Origin: Platycnemis pennipes
Taxonomy: Eukaryota; Arthropoda; Insecta; Odonata; Platycnemididae
Assembly: GCA_933228895.1 (NCBI GenBank)
Contig: OW121854.1
Location: forward strand, 55,656,609-55,720,608
Direction: 5' to 3'
DNA: 64,000 bases
A program made the position numbers and the translations under genes. The notes under the pieces were generated by a model. That model had not been told where the DNA came from, ran no database searches, and was given only the letters and a program-made list of their open reading frames with translations. This document shows positions 23,760 to 33,600 of the stretch, in pieces. Each line of letters begins with the position of its first letter. Within the stretch, counting starts at the first letter, position 1.

Positions 23760-24439
23760 TAAAAACTTTTATAATAAATAGAATGGACGTGTACAAAAAT
23801 AAACATTATTAACCATATTTAAGTACATTTTGTTTTATCTCGATAAATAGCCCTTTATTTTATGGTTCATACTGTCTATAAGTATTTCGAATGATATATT
23901 TATGGGGGTGCCAAAATCTTACCAGTGCTTAGGACGTCTACAGGTGATTAGGGCCTCTGAGGCTGCTATACTGGATGATTTAACAACCTCGCTATCGAGC
24001 TATTTGCCAAAGGAACGACGCGCTATTGGCAAAAAAAAATTACCAGAGTCGCTATTTTGGTTCGTATCGCGGTCGCTAAATCATTCAGAATACGAGCCTA
24101 ATAATCCGGCACTGCGCTCAGTCATATGTCGAACCATCGTAAGTCGAATATCTTGTAAGCCGACGATTGACAGTAGAAAGCGCAGAGGAAGTAAGCAAAA
24201 AGATCAAAATGGTTTTAAATAATGCGCTATATTTAAAATTTGTTTTTTAAGTACCCTAGCTGTAACTACCAAAAAACAGAGGGTGGCAATGAAAATGTAC
24301 ATGCGCAATGGTCTCCACTAATCTTCTCTGCGCCATTGTACGTAATAACGCAAATAATTTATACAACGATGCAAAAAGAACGCAAAATAAAAAGGACTCG
24401 TGTTCGTGCAGCCTTTGGCGTGGCCATGCGTCACGGTCG
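23760..24439. other. No gene recognised, flank of CpG-rich block
   Basis: AT-rich at first, becoming richer in CpG from about 23990. Short open frames are present on both strands but none resembles a known protein. Confidence 0.35.
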
Positions 24440-25377
24440 CTGGTGACTAAACAGTTTTCGAAGCGGCTCCCAACAAGTGAACGAGAAATTCGTGAGACGC
24501 GGCCTCACGACGCTCCTCTCTCTCTCTCTTAAGAGTACCGAATACTCTTTTTTTCCCTTTTATCTCCCCCTCGGACTTGGCTTGGGACGCGACCTTGGTG
24601 CGGCCACGAGAAACGGGCACCCGAAGGCGTGGAGGGAAAGGCCTCCGGAGAGCCGAGACGGACCGAAAGGTCCAACCGGCCCCGCGGTCCGAGAGAGGAG
24701 CGCTTCGCGGGGCGAGCGGGAATAAAAAGAAAGAATAAAAAAATAAAAGACGAACGACAAACAACCCGCCACGGAGCATGCGCACTGCGGCCGAGCAGAA
24801 GGAAAGGAAGGTGTGTCCTCGCGTGGCGGACTTTCCGGATGATGAGGCGGCGGGGGACCTCCAATGCTCGGAACGAAGGAACAGCAAGTGGTAGTGACTC
24901 GTTCGCCAGTGTCCCCGCTGAAAGTGAAGGCGCTTCGCGATCGGCGATAAGTCGCGCTTTCGGTACCCCTCGGATTTCCGCCGCGCGCGGAGAGGAAAAA
25001 AAAATATACATCCCCGCCGAAAGGGGTACCCAACTCCCATCGCATCGAATAGCTTGTTTTGTGCGTGCGAGTGACCCTTTGGAGGAGAGAGAGAGAAAGA
25101 AACTCCTAAAAAGGTCAACCAGTGAACTTCGCTGCCGTGAAGCTGTTCGAAGAGTGGCCGTGCCTGAAACGTCTTCGTGAAATACGACTCGGCTGTCCTG
25201 AAGATTGAAGGCGGCCGAAAATCCAAGCTGAGTATAGAACCCAGACTTTGAATTCGACCCCTCGGGCCAAAATTCTTTTAACGTAGAACGGGATGACCAC
25301 GATGGTGATCCCTTGAAGAGATTACTTCCAACAAAGTCTGTGCGAGTAATTGCCTGGCGATCGACCACATTCAAAAG
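24440..25377 (+). promoter_or_regulatory. CpG-rich promoter with non-coding first exon ending in a splice donor
   Basis: About 940 bp, strikingly GC- and CpG-rich in an AT-rich region. It holds GCATGCGCACTGCGG near 24776, resembling the NRF1/Ewg site (TGCGCATGCGCA). The downstream part (about 25070-25377) ends CATTCAAAAG|GTGAGT, a consensus splice donor at 25378 on the plus strand. Near the end a tiny frame (ATGACCACGATGGTGATC, then stop) could be a uORF, and all three frames are closed before the donor, so the exon looks like 5' UTR. Long overlapping frames on both strands (e.g. minus 25226-24447) are low-complexity products of GC bias and match no protein I know. The downstream gene is not visible. 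Confidence 0.5.
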
Positions 25378-26264
25378 GTGAGTTCATTTTGCCTCCTTTT
25401 AATTTCCGTGGCATCCCCCACGCATGCGTTATCGGACCTGCGCGTGGCAAAAGAGGCAGGTAGAATCCCAAATTACGAATATCCGCGCTTCGGAACTGAT
25501 TACGGAATAGGAAGTGTCTACAAAAGGTTAGATCAATTTTTCATTTACTTATTACTTAATCCTTCCTGCTAAGGAGTCGGGAAAATAGCCATGGAAGAGG
25601 GATGAATGGTTAATATTTCACACGGATACGAACTCTTTTACAGAAATCCAAAATTATTTCATACTAACCACGCTTATTGTTTCATAAATTTTGCCAAATA
25701 TTAAAAAAAAAATGCAAGTCCATGCCAAAAATAGGTACGGTGCCTTTTGGACTGGATTCCATATGAAGATAAACGAAATGAGAAATGGGACAGGGACACC
25801 ATATATGAATTGATATGGATTCACATACATATGCGAATTGATCAGTCTGGATTATTATTTGAGCATATCCCGCCCAGGAAGTTGGTCATTTGCACGGGAT
25901 TCTCAGAGGGCAACGGTCTTTTCTTACGAGGAGTAGTAACGGAGGTCGGGAGTTACACCCCACCCTCTGTTTCAAAAGCTACGAAGAAAAAAGCCCAAAA
26001 ATTTGGAGCGCGATTGAAGAGGTGAATAAAATATCGGGGTTGCTCTTTGGTCAAATTACTAAGCTGACTCAACAGGGTATTGCATTAGAAAAAGATGTAT
26101 TTTTCAAGAGGAGAATTCTTTGAGCGGCACCTTGGCCAAACGCGTCAAGAAAAGGATAGTAAAGAGTTTGATATATATCATAGAGCTAAATGACTCCTGG
26201 ATACTAATATGGGATGAGAACATACACTTTTTAGCTTTTACGACGTGATTTTGGTGATGGCTAA
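25378..26264. other. Putative first intron, nothing recognised
   Basis: Follows the donor at 25378. No acceptor and coding exon pair with recognisable homology was found here. Confidence 0.35.
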
Positions 26265-26552
26265 CAGGGGCGTCGGAACTATTTTCGCTAGGAGGGGCCA
26301 ACCTTGAAAAGGAAGGCTCTTAAGAAAAGGGCCCGGCTCCTATGAAAAGGGCCCGCATTTTTTGCGGATAGGAGGGGGTAGAGACTAGAATTCCGCTAAA
26401 AGTGCATATGAAGGTGGTAGAATATGCGTCAGAAGGGAAAAGTCAAGCTGGAAGTAAGTGAAATTTAATTTTTATTAATGAAGACTCATTTCTCAAGGGC
26501 CCGGGCCAAATTCTGGGAATGCCCCCCCTGCCCCCCGCTTCCGACGCCGCTG
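26265..26552. mobile_element. Non-autonomous hAT-type element, copy 2 (inverted)
   Basis: 288 bp, ends CAGGGGCGTCGGAACTATTT and (reverse) CAGCGGCGTCGGAAGC. Flanked by ATGGCTAA (26257-26264) and ATGGCTAC (26553-26560), an 8-bp duplication with one mismatch. It is the reverse-complement counterpart of 23393-23691, sharing the block GAAAAGGGCCCGCATTTTTT and the AGTGCATATGAAGGTGGTAG block. Confidence 0.85.
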
Positions 26553-26560
26553 ATGGCTAC

Positions 26561-27340
26561 CGGCGCTACGGATGGGAGCGAAGAGTAACAAGGAAGTACC
26601 CTGTGATAGTGGGATAAGTCAGGAAGTCGCTGAAGATAACGAGGAGGCAAATTAGATGAAATCAATTAGTGATTTGGAGCGATCGACTACTAAAGACCAT
26701 TGCAAATGTAGGCCAAGGAAAAAAATGAATAGAATGGGAATTTTATATGCGATGATGAGAGGTATGGAATATGTGTATCAGAAGAGATAAATAAACAAGA
26801 AAAAAAGTTTAAGAGCGGCAGAAGTAAAGCCAAGCGGGAGGATTCCATCAAATTGTACCCTATAACTGATAGAAATACAACTAATAGAATGATGATAAAA
26901 TAAAACAAAAAAGAAATGAGACGCCCTCATCAGGCACCGTGCATGTGCTGTGGTATTAATCAACAGAGAGGACTCAATCACCACATTTTGGTTTCGCCAG
27001 GGAGGGAACTCACTATGATTATCCGAACAATACTCACTCTTCGTTTTGTTTCCAGCCATGCCTCTTGTTGCAGTAAGTTATGATTTGCATTAACTGCCTT
27101 CGAAGTGCAACAAGCCCTAATTCTGAGAGACAAATGTAGAAACCAGGATCTTTGAAGAAGGAATGAAAAACTACTAATAAGGAAATCCGTAACCCAAAAA
27201 TGTAGCAGAAGTCTTCTGATACGCGAGACAAAATTTGCCTTACCGTTCATCTAAGCCTCCTACGCAGAGGAGTGTATTCAATAGTAGTATCAGGCGAGAT
27301 TCAGTGGAACAGCATCTTTGAAAAAAGAGGAAAAAAGTCA
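26561..27340. other. No gene recognised
   Basis: Mixed sequence; open frames on the minus strand (27250-26690) look like random translation. No element termini were recognised. Confidence 0.35.
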
Positions 27341-27350
27341 ATTTGATCAA

Positions 27351-27395
27351 GTTTATCCTCAAGATGACGCCAAGGTGTTGAAACGCGTCGAAAAT
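27351..27395 (+). ncRNA. Hammerhead-ribozyme-like motif, one core change
   Basis: The plus strand reads TTATC, CTCAAGA, TG, ACGCC-AA-GGTGT (5-bp stem II including one G-T pair), T, GAAAC, GCG, TC, GAAAA. It differs from the CUGANGA core by G to C at the third position, which should abolish cleavage. TTATC/GAAAA can pair as stem I with one mismatch. The GAAACGCGTC string is typical of minimal hammerheads with a palindromic stem III. Confidence 0.4.
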
Positions 27396-28019
27396 AAAAT
27401 CGAAACCGTGGCCAGTACAGAGTTGACTTTTTTCTTCTTTTTTTAGAGGATTATATTTAAGTTAACTTCGGTAAAAAAAAAACTCTCCAATTGAGTAATT
27501 CTACTCTTTAACTGCCGAGATACAATACGCTCCAAATAGCTGTAAAGCAATCTTCATTTTGCACTGCCGCCCAGCTATTTTCCTGTTCACCACCAGCGGC
27601 AAAGTCGCGGGGAAATTATCTCCGCCTCCATGTAGATGCGATTACCCTTATCACTCCGCTTTGTAAGCGGAAGGGAGTGCTCCACAAGCAGTAAAATCAG
27701 CAGAGCTACGAAGCAGTCGGAGCGCGTGGTTTCACGTCACCGAGACAGCATACACGACACTCCTCAGGATTAGGGCACATTTACGTACGCCAGCATGAGT
27801 GCAATAATAGTAGCGTAGGGTTTAAGGTGCTCGAAAGCCTAAGGCTATATCGTACCATCTAACCTAACAACTTGATCCTGGGATAAAAACAACATTATAT
27901 GCCTAGGGCCGAACCGACGACTTTTAGGTTGCCAGGTCGGCGCGCTTCCGTTATTATTTTTATTTTTCTATCAGTGAAGGTAGGTCTGAAGGGAATTTGA
28001 AATGCTCCCACAAAACCTA

Positions 28020-28123
28020 CAGGGGATCGAGTTGCTGTGGTGGATAGAGTACTGTCCTCCCATCCCGAGGGCTCGGGTTCAAACTCCGGCAGCGGTAAAT
28101 TTTTCATTGGTGCTCAGGACCCC
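28020..28123 (+). mobile_element. tRNA-derived SINE, 5' head
   Basis: Best-preserved head in the window: GATCGAGTTGCTGTGGTGGA, TAGAGTACTGTCCTCCCATC (A box region), then GGTTCAAACTCCGGCAGCGG (B box). The body resumes at 28335 after an inserted LINE fragment. Confidence 0.85.
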
Positions 28124-28334
28124 GGCCATATATTGAGACATGATTACTTGAATACAATCGTCGAGGGACAAATGATCGAGAAGAATGGAAAAGAAAGACC
28201 TCGAATGAGATATATGGAACAAGTAGTGAGGAATGTGAATGAGATGAATGTTGCAAATATGAAGAGATTAACTGAAAAGAGAATCGAGCGTAGAGCTGCG
28301 TCAAACCAATCTTTGGAATGTTGATGATGATGAC
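28124..28334 (+). mobile_element. LINE 3' fragment (family A) inserted in the SINE
   Basis: 5'-truncated LINE tail: [37 protein letters not shown], then KRLTEKRIERRAASNQS, a stop and TGATGATGATGAC. The SINE resumes at once after it. Flanking AGGACCCC and GCGGTCCCC may be a decayed target duplication. Confidence 0.85.
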
Positions 28335-28560
28335 AGCGGTCCCCTCTTAATTGCTGTGTGGAGAGCACTTTACAGCATTCCGTCCGTTGGATGGGACATT
28401 AAGCCATAGTCCCCTAGGCTCCGCTGGGTTTCTCTCCACCCTTCCTCCGTTCCCTAAAAAATTATTTCTCAATCCAAAAGCCAGATTGTCCTAATTAGCG
28501 TAAATGACCTTAGCTGCAGGTCACCTACCCCGAATAGCAACTACGATGCCTACATTTCAC
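28335..28560 (+). mobile_element. tRNA-derived SINE, body
   Basis: Continues the SINE of 28020-28123: TGTGGAGAGCACTTTACAGC, CCGTCCGTTGGATGGGACAT, TAAGCC, GGGTTTCTCTCCACCCTTCC and AATGACCTTAGCTGCAGGTC. Confidence 0.8.
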
Positions 28561-29330
28561 ATGATGTCCCTCTTCAGCCCCTCATATTTACTACTTCCCA
28601 TTATTCTATCCAAAATACCCACTCTTCTTCTCCTTCTGCCTCGCCCACACGAAGATTCATAAATGCAGTACCTAAGGCATGTAATATGAGATATGAAGGC
28701 CTCTTGACTAAGGTTATGCGACGTTACGTGTGGACGGTGTGGACTATGGGGCTAGATGCATCTCCATGGTCAAAAATTATTCTAAAATGGATACTTAGAT
28801 ACGTGCTGTCTGCCGGCTGTTGGGAAGCCAGTCAAGGATATCTGCGCAGCATTTAAATCCCGCCGGAGAGCTTTCGTTTTCTTTTTATTCGGGCGGGCCA
28901 GATTTTCAGAGGAATGACGTCAGGTCAGGTCATCTTCAGCGGCGGAGCGGAGAAGAAAACGGTTGAGAAGGCTGAGCAAAGTTTTGGGAGAGGTGGTTAT
29001 TCATCCGCATTTAGGAAGGCGAGAAAAGGCCATGGGATAGGCGGGGGAATGGGATATTGTAATGAGCAGCGGAGGAGGGATAAAGACTTCGATGACGGCT
29101 TTGTGTCATGTGCTGAAACACAACCGGAACTCATGGTTGGGCGCTCCGTTAAGATCTTCAGCACGCCTTTCCCTCTCTAATATGTAAACGCCTTATTTTT
29201 CGAAATTACACTCTGGTGTGTAATTACAACAGTGTTGCCCAACTTTGTATTGATGCAATTATTAGTAGCTGAAAAAGTACTTGATCCGAAGAATTCCGCT
29301 GCGTTTGTTTAGATGAGAAACATTTGAAGA
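28560..29330. other. No gene recognised; a CRE-like site near 28914
   Basis: A moderately GC-rich piece (28840-29160) contains a TGACGTCA octamer (28914-28921) and an 88-codon plus-strand frame without recognisable similarity. Around 28570-28640 a string resembling the minus strand of a LINE C-terminus is present but too decayed to call. A weak promoter is possible. Confidence 0.35.
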
Positions 29331-29460
29331 AGTAGTTGAGGTAGTAGTAGAAGGCGTAGAAGTATTATTAGCATTGGAAGTAGTAGTATTAAAATTAATG
29401 CTAGCAGTAGAAGTAGTAGTAATGGAAGCAGTAGTAATAGAAGTAGTAGTCGTAGACTCA
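29330..29460. repeat. AGT/GAA trinucleotide repeat
   Basis: Imperfect run of GTAGTA, GAAGTA and TAATGG units. In the minus sense it translates as Ser/Thr-rich nonsense. Related SINEs tend to end in ACT repeats, so this may be a SINE-derived microsatellite. Confidence 0.75.
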
Positions 29461-29547
29461 CTGGTTACGGCCATATTTTATGGGGAAACCAAAGGTAGTT
29501 CAGTTCCTTTCTTAATGTAGTAAGTTCGTAAAGTTTCGTAGTTAATT

Positions 29548-29705
29548 TAGAGTGCGTAATGGAGGGCATTTTAGGTGCAGTACTCCGTCCGTCGGATAGG
29601 ACGTTAAGCCGTGGTCACCTCGACGCCGCCGATGCCGCGTTTCTATCCACCCTCCCCACTTTCTTCCATTCCCATCCTTGTACCTTTCTTCCCAGCCTGG
29701 AGCTT
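29548..29705 (+). mobile_element. tRNA-derived SINE, body only
   Basis: GTGCAGTACTCCGTCCGTCG, GATAGGACGTTAAGCCGTGG, then TTTCTATCCACCCTCCCCAC. The 5' tRNA-like head is missing. Confidence 0.75.
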
Positions 29706-30179
29706 TAATGAATGTGGGTATGGACTTAAAGCCCATTGATGACGAACGCGGTGTTGAACTTAATACTTGGTGAGCTTTACCCATACCAACCTTCGGGTAC
29801 ACTTTGATTGATTGGCTCACTTGTTAAGGTAAGATCTCTGACGTAGAAGTGTATAGAAATGTTAAAGTTGTTTAAATTCTTTTTAGACAACTTCACTCCT
29901 TCACTAACTGCAGCCATGGCCCTTCCCACGCAAAAATCCCTAATTTTTGAATTTCTCAAACTTTATAAATAAACGAAGATGATGTGACATTGTGAAATAT
30001 TATACGATACATGATTGTAGGTATGTATATTCGACTTAGCAATTCCTACTAAAATTAAAAAAAGTTTTGTGCCACCGGTTTCGGCAGTTACACCATCTTT
30101 TTTTCAATTCAATTCATTTATAATCGTCGGCCTTTGTGGCCAATGAGATATTTTTACAACAATATTACATTGGACTTCA

Positions 30180-30345
30180 TTACAGAAACTAAAAAAGTGA
30201 ATAAGAAAAGTATAAAAGTAAAAATAAGAAATAATAACAAAAATAAGCAATAAATACAAAAATAGACAATAAATACAATAAATAAGTAATAAAAACAAAA
30301 AAATAATTAATAAATACAAAAAATATACATTTAAATTCCATAAGT
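30180..30345. repeat. A-rich simple repeat (AATAAATACAAAA-like)
   Basis: Low-complexity region of AATAAATAC and AAAAATA units. The sequence to its left, CAATTCATTTATAATCGTCG, resembles the end of a retroelement, so it may be a retroelement tail on the minus strand. Confidence 0.65.
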
Positions 30346-30613
30346 GTGAATACTCTGGTGTGTGAATGTTGCATGTTTAGTTATACCGAGAACTGCCAAC
30401 CATTACTAAGAAGAAGGTTGTACATTTCAGACTTGAACACTCTTATTGATTGTAAGTTTCTTATTTTTGGCGGTATGAATTCCACTTATATCTTCAGGGA
30501 CAATGAAAGCGTAACTATCGAAACCGGTAGTGGAAAAGATTTAATAAATTTTGCGAAAATCACTAAAAGGTACATATACCTATATCCATTTCTCGAACTG
30601 AGTTTTTAAGTTA

Positions 30614-30905
30614 TGGGAATCAAGATAAAAGTATTAGTTGTAGTCGTAGATTTTGGGTGAGGCCAACGATAACTGAGGTCATTTGCGCCAGAGGAGAGGT
30701 GTTTAACTGGGTAAACGTAGAATTTTTCTGGGAACGAAGGAAAGGTGAAGAGAAACCCGGCGTTGGCATTGGCCGGTTCTTAACGAAAGGCGCCAAGGGG
30801 ACCGCGGCTAAACGTCCTATCAGGCGGACGGAGTACTGAACTCGAACGCTCTCCACAAACACTATTGCAGTGGCATGTATACCAATGAAAACTTTACCTT
30901 GGCCG
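30614..30905 (-). mobile_element. tRNA-derived SINE, body
   Basis: In reverse complement: GTGGAGAGCGTTCGAGTTCA, GTACTCCGTCCGCCTGATAG, CCTTGGCGCCTTTCGTTAAG, CGGGTTTCTCTTCACCTTTC and AATGACCTCAGTTATCG. The head is truncated beyond 30905. Confidence 0.8.
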
Positions 30906-31529
30906 GTGTATTGAAAAGTGTATTAAAGCTACCATCCTAGGCTTTCTTTCTGTCGGAAGTTCGAGGGCCAACGTTTTTAGTTTTTGAATATTTCAAGAGT
31001 CAAAAGCATACCAGCGTCTGTAAAGGTCAATTGATCCTCAATCAGTGGTAGAAAAGAGAATATAAGTTGACGAAGTCGTTTTGCTTTGCAAAGGAGGAAT
31101 AGAACAGTTTAAATGAGGCACGCTTAAATCATGGAGCATGACATCAGCACGTAAAATACAATCGCCCACAAGGTCACTTCTGGCGGGAGTCGACCTTTAG
31201 CGTGAGATTGATGACTGAATGAAGAAAGCGATGTATTCCTCCCGCCTAAGGATCGTTCAGCGAACAAAAGTATCGCATGTTAGGATTTATACGTACAGCT
31301 TGCAAAATATAATTCATAGAATATTTTACAAAGTTTTTCAGAATTGAGAACATCGAAAAAATAACTTTCATATCTGCACAAAATAATCCTCTATGACGCC
31401 ATAAGTTTCCATTTTCTCATCGTTCATGATTATCGCCATTAGTTATCAATCCTAAGCATAGCATAGCTCGTATGTCATAACTCATACCTAAGTATGGCAT
31501 AGCTCTTAACTCGATTCTTCTAACATCTA

Positions 31530-31830
31530 GCCACTTCATAAACACAGCTTTTCTTATACACCTTTCACTAACTGCTTGCTGTATATCTTCCTCTGTGTTT
31601 CATTGTAGTTTTTACCATTCAATTATTTTTTCAAGGACTGTCTTTAGAAGATCATCTTCTTTCAAGATGTATTCGATAAAATTATTCCCTCTTTTCAGAA
31701 TTTTGATGACGCTTCTTTTTACTTCGACTTTTCTTACAACTTCTTCTTTAGTTACTCGATATATCCATTTGTCCTCCATCATTCTTCTGCAACTCGACAT
31801 TTCAAATGCTGTTAGTTTTGCATTTTACGT
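31530..31830 (-). mobile_element. LINE 3' fragment (family A), decayed
   Basis: The minus strand reads MSSCRRMMEDKWIYRVTKEE, VVRKVEVKRSVIKILKRGNN, then YILKEDDLLKTVLEKIIEW, aligning with the [20 protein letters not shown] ... [17 protein letters not shown] region of the 8917-9365 copy. Residues differ considerably, so this is an older copy or a related family. Confidence 0.75.
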
Positions 31831-32479
31831 TCATCTTGTTGCCCATGACTCACTCCTTTAAAATCATGATCTAGATATACGTGCTAATGAAATTATTGCT
31901 TTCTTGCATCCAATATTTTGATTCCAGATGTTGTCAGTCTTTTCATCCAGTTGATCTAATTCAAGCATATTTAAAAAAATAAGTGGGGATAGCATAAAGA
32001 TGATGCAAAACTTTTTTCCGAATATGGTAATCTGAAATATATGAATTCTTATTTTTCTGAATTAAAAGGGCTCCTCGAATCCAAGAGCATCATCAAGACG
32101 GCGGTGCACTTATGGTAAAATTGTGATAATTGTAGTTTTAAAAAAATTGAGGGTGCCTCACCGTGAAAGATCAATTAGTACCCTTTACTTAGCGAGTGCT
32201 GGTTTGTTTTATTCATTGCAAACCGTTGCTTTGGCTACTGTTAAATTTAAAATTGATTGAATTATTGGTTTCTTTTAGAAATTAAATTATTCGCTCAGTC
32301 TTCAATGGTGCACCAATCTTATCGTTGTTCGTTCCCTATTATAGTGGATAAACCACCTTCAATATGTAACTTCTTTCGGAAAGCTCGATATTTGTCGCAC
32401 ATCGCCAGGGGGAGTTTTACACTAAGGACAGGGACGCAATCGTCGTACCAGGATTCGTCCGTGAAGAGGTTAGATAGTC

Positions 32480-32690
32480 ACTTATTCGCTGGAGGCGATC
32501 CACAGCTAAGGCCATTTGAGCCATGCAGGATGGATGAGTGATTGAAAGAGGTAGAATTCATCGGGAACGTAGGATGGATTTAATGAATCCTGGCGTTGAT
32601 ATTAGCCCGCTCATGCACCAAGAGGTCTGAAGTTTAACGGCCCACCCGTCGGATAGAGGACTGAACTAGAAGCGATATCCGTGCGTCAGT
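32480..32690 (-). mobile_element. tRNA-derived SINE remnant
   Basis: In reverse complement it keeps TCCTCTATCCGACGGGTGGG, CGTTAAACTTCAG-like and GAGCGGGCTAATATCAACGC blocks of the SINE body. It is more diverged than the other copies and its edges are approximate. Confidence 0.5.
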
Positions 32691-32739
32691 CAAGGCGCAC
32701 GTCAAATATTTTATCTTTACTATTACCAATTATTAGGAG

Positions 32740-32860
32740 AAGGTTATTGGAGGCAGAATGATGGGTAAGCGAGGACGAGAAAGAAAAGATATCTAAATCT
32801 ATGCCATGATCAACATTAGGGTGTGAGGCAGGGGGTGAATCTTCATCATACACGCACTAC
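32740..32860 (+). mobile_element. Decayed LINE C-terminal fragment
   Basis: VIGGRMMGKRGRERKDI is readable, equivalent to the IVEGKVNGKNGRGRPRM block of family A. Very short. Confidence 0.4.
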
Positions 32861-33001
32861 CTAGAATGCTTAAAGAGGATTAGCTAAATTTTAACCAAAG
32901 TATACTAATTTGAAAAAGATTTAAAGCCCATAGAGTGCACAAACGTGCTGTTAGTTGGGTTAGTTGACATTATTTTAACTGACATGCAACAATCAATGTT
33001 A
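32818..33001 (-). mobile_element. Family B LINE 3' UTR fragment
   Basis: GAGGCAGGGGGTGAATCTTC, then TTAGTTGGGTTAGTTGACAT and GACATGCAAC, the same order of words as the minus-strand copy at 43360-43560. Confidence 0.65.
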
Positions 33002-33600
33002 CCTAAAGAGAAAGCTCTGAATCAAGATGGTACAATGCAGTGAAGAATACAATGAAGTGAAGAAATCCCTGAGACGACTGCGAGTATGCAATGTAAAAAT
33101 GAAATATATAAACAAATATATGCCCACCGATGAACGTAACGTAATCATGGAAAATTATCAAGTGTCAAAATCCACTGTGAATTATGGATATTGTGAAGAG
33201 GAGTTACTTATTCTAGAACACCGAACACCAAGACAGAAATTAGAAATGAAATATCGTAAAATTATGGGAAAAATCTCTGGAGCCAGAACAAGATACGGAG
33301 TATACTGCCCAAATCCAATACGGAAATCTACGAACACGATTAAAAAATCACAAATATTGTGAGCATGAGAAGAATTCAATTCATGGGATACTTAGTAAGA
33401 ATGGGGCCATGTAGACCAACATACAGAATCCAAGCATTCCTAAAAAAAAACACGAGACCAAATTTGTGCAAGCAGAAAGAGAAAGATCTCAAAGAATCAG
33501 GGTCACCTAACGTACAAGACCGAGGTGTTATTAGAAAAATCTCAAAAACGAAGGGTCTGGATGAAGAAGAGAAAGATACTGAACACCATACTTGATCGGA
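33002..33600 (+). mobile_element. LINE ORF2 C-terminal remnant (family C)
   Basis: Plus-strand frames read EMKYRKIMGKISGARTRYG, PIRKSTNTIKKSQIL and, in the next frame, RRIQFMGYLVRMGPCRPTYR. These match the RKI.R.I.GP ... RLRF.GHL.RM post-RT region of LINE polyproteins. It does not look like a host gene. Confidence 0.55.

Noticed and set aside
24629..25180. 183-codon plus-strand frame in the same block
   Set aside because: Same compositional cause, and the frame closes before the splice donor at 25378. Interpreted as promoter plus 5' UTR.
24447..25374. Long minus-strand open frames (259 and 281 codons) in the GC-rich block
   Set aside because: Several frames on both strands are open at once, which is expected of GC-rich DNA poor in stop codons. 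Residue content is Arg/Ser/Pro/Phe-rich without domains.
28020..28100. A functional tRNA gene
   Set aside because: A- and B-box-like parts are present, but the acceptor stem does not close and a SINE body follows. The same applies to the heads at 37320-37445, 57885-57965 and 62424-62545.
28914..29180. 88-codon frame with Gly-rich stretch as a small protein gene
   Set aside because: No similarity recognised, no splice or polyadenylation context, and codon pattern not different from the flanks. Left as unannotated.
29262..29474. Ser/Thr-rich minus-strand frame (mucin-like)
   Set aside because: It is the translation of a trinucleotide microsatellite.
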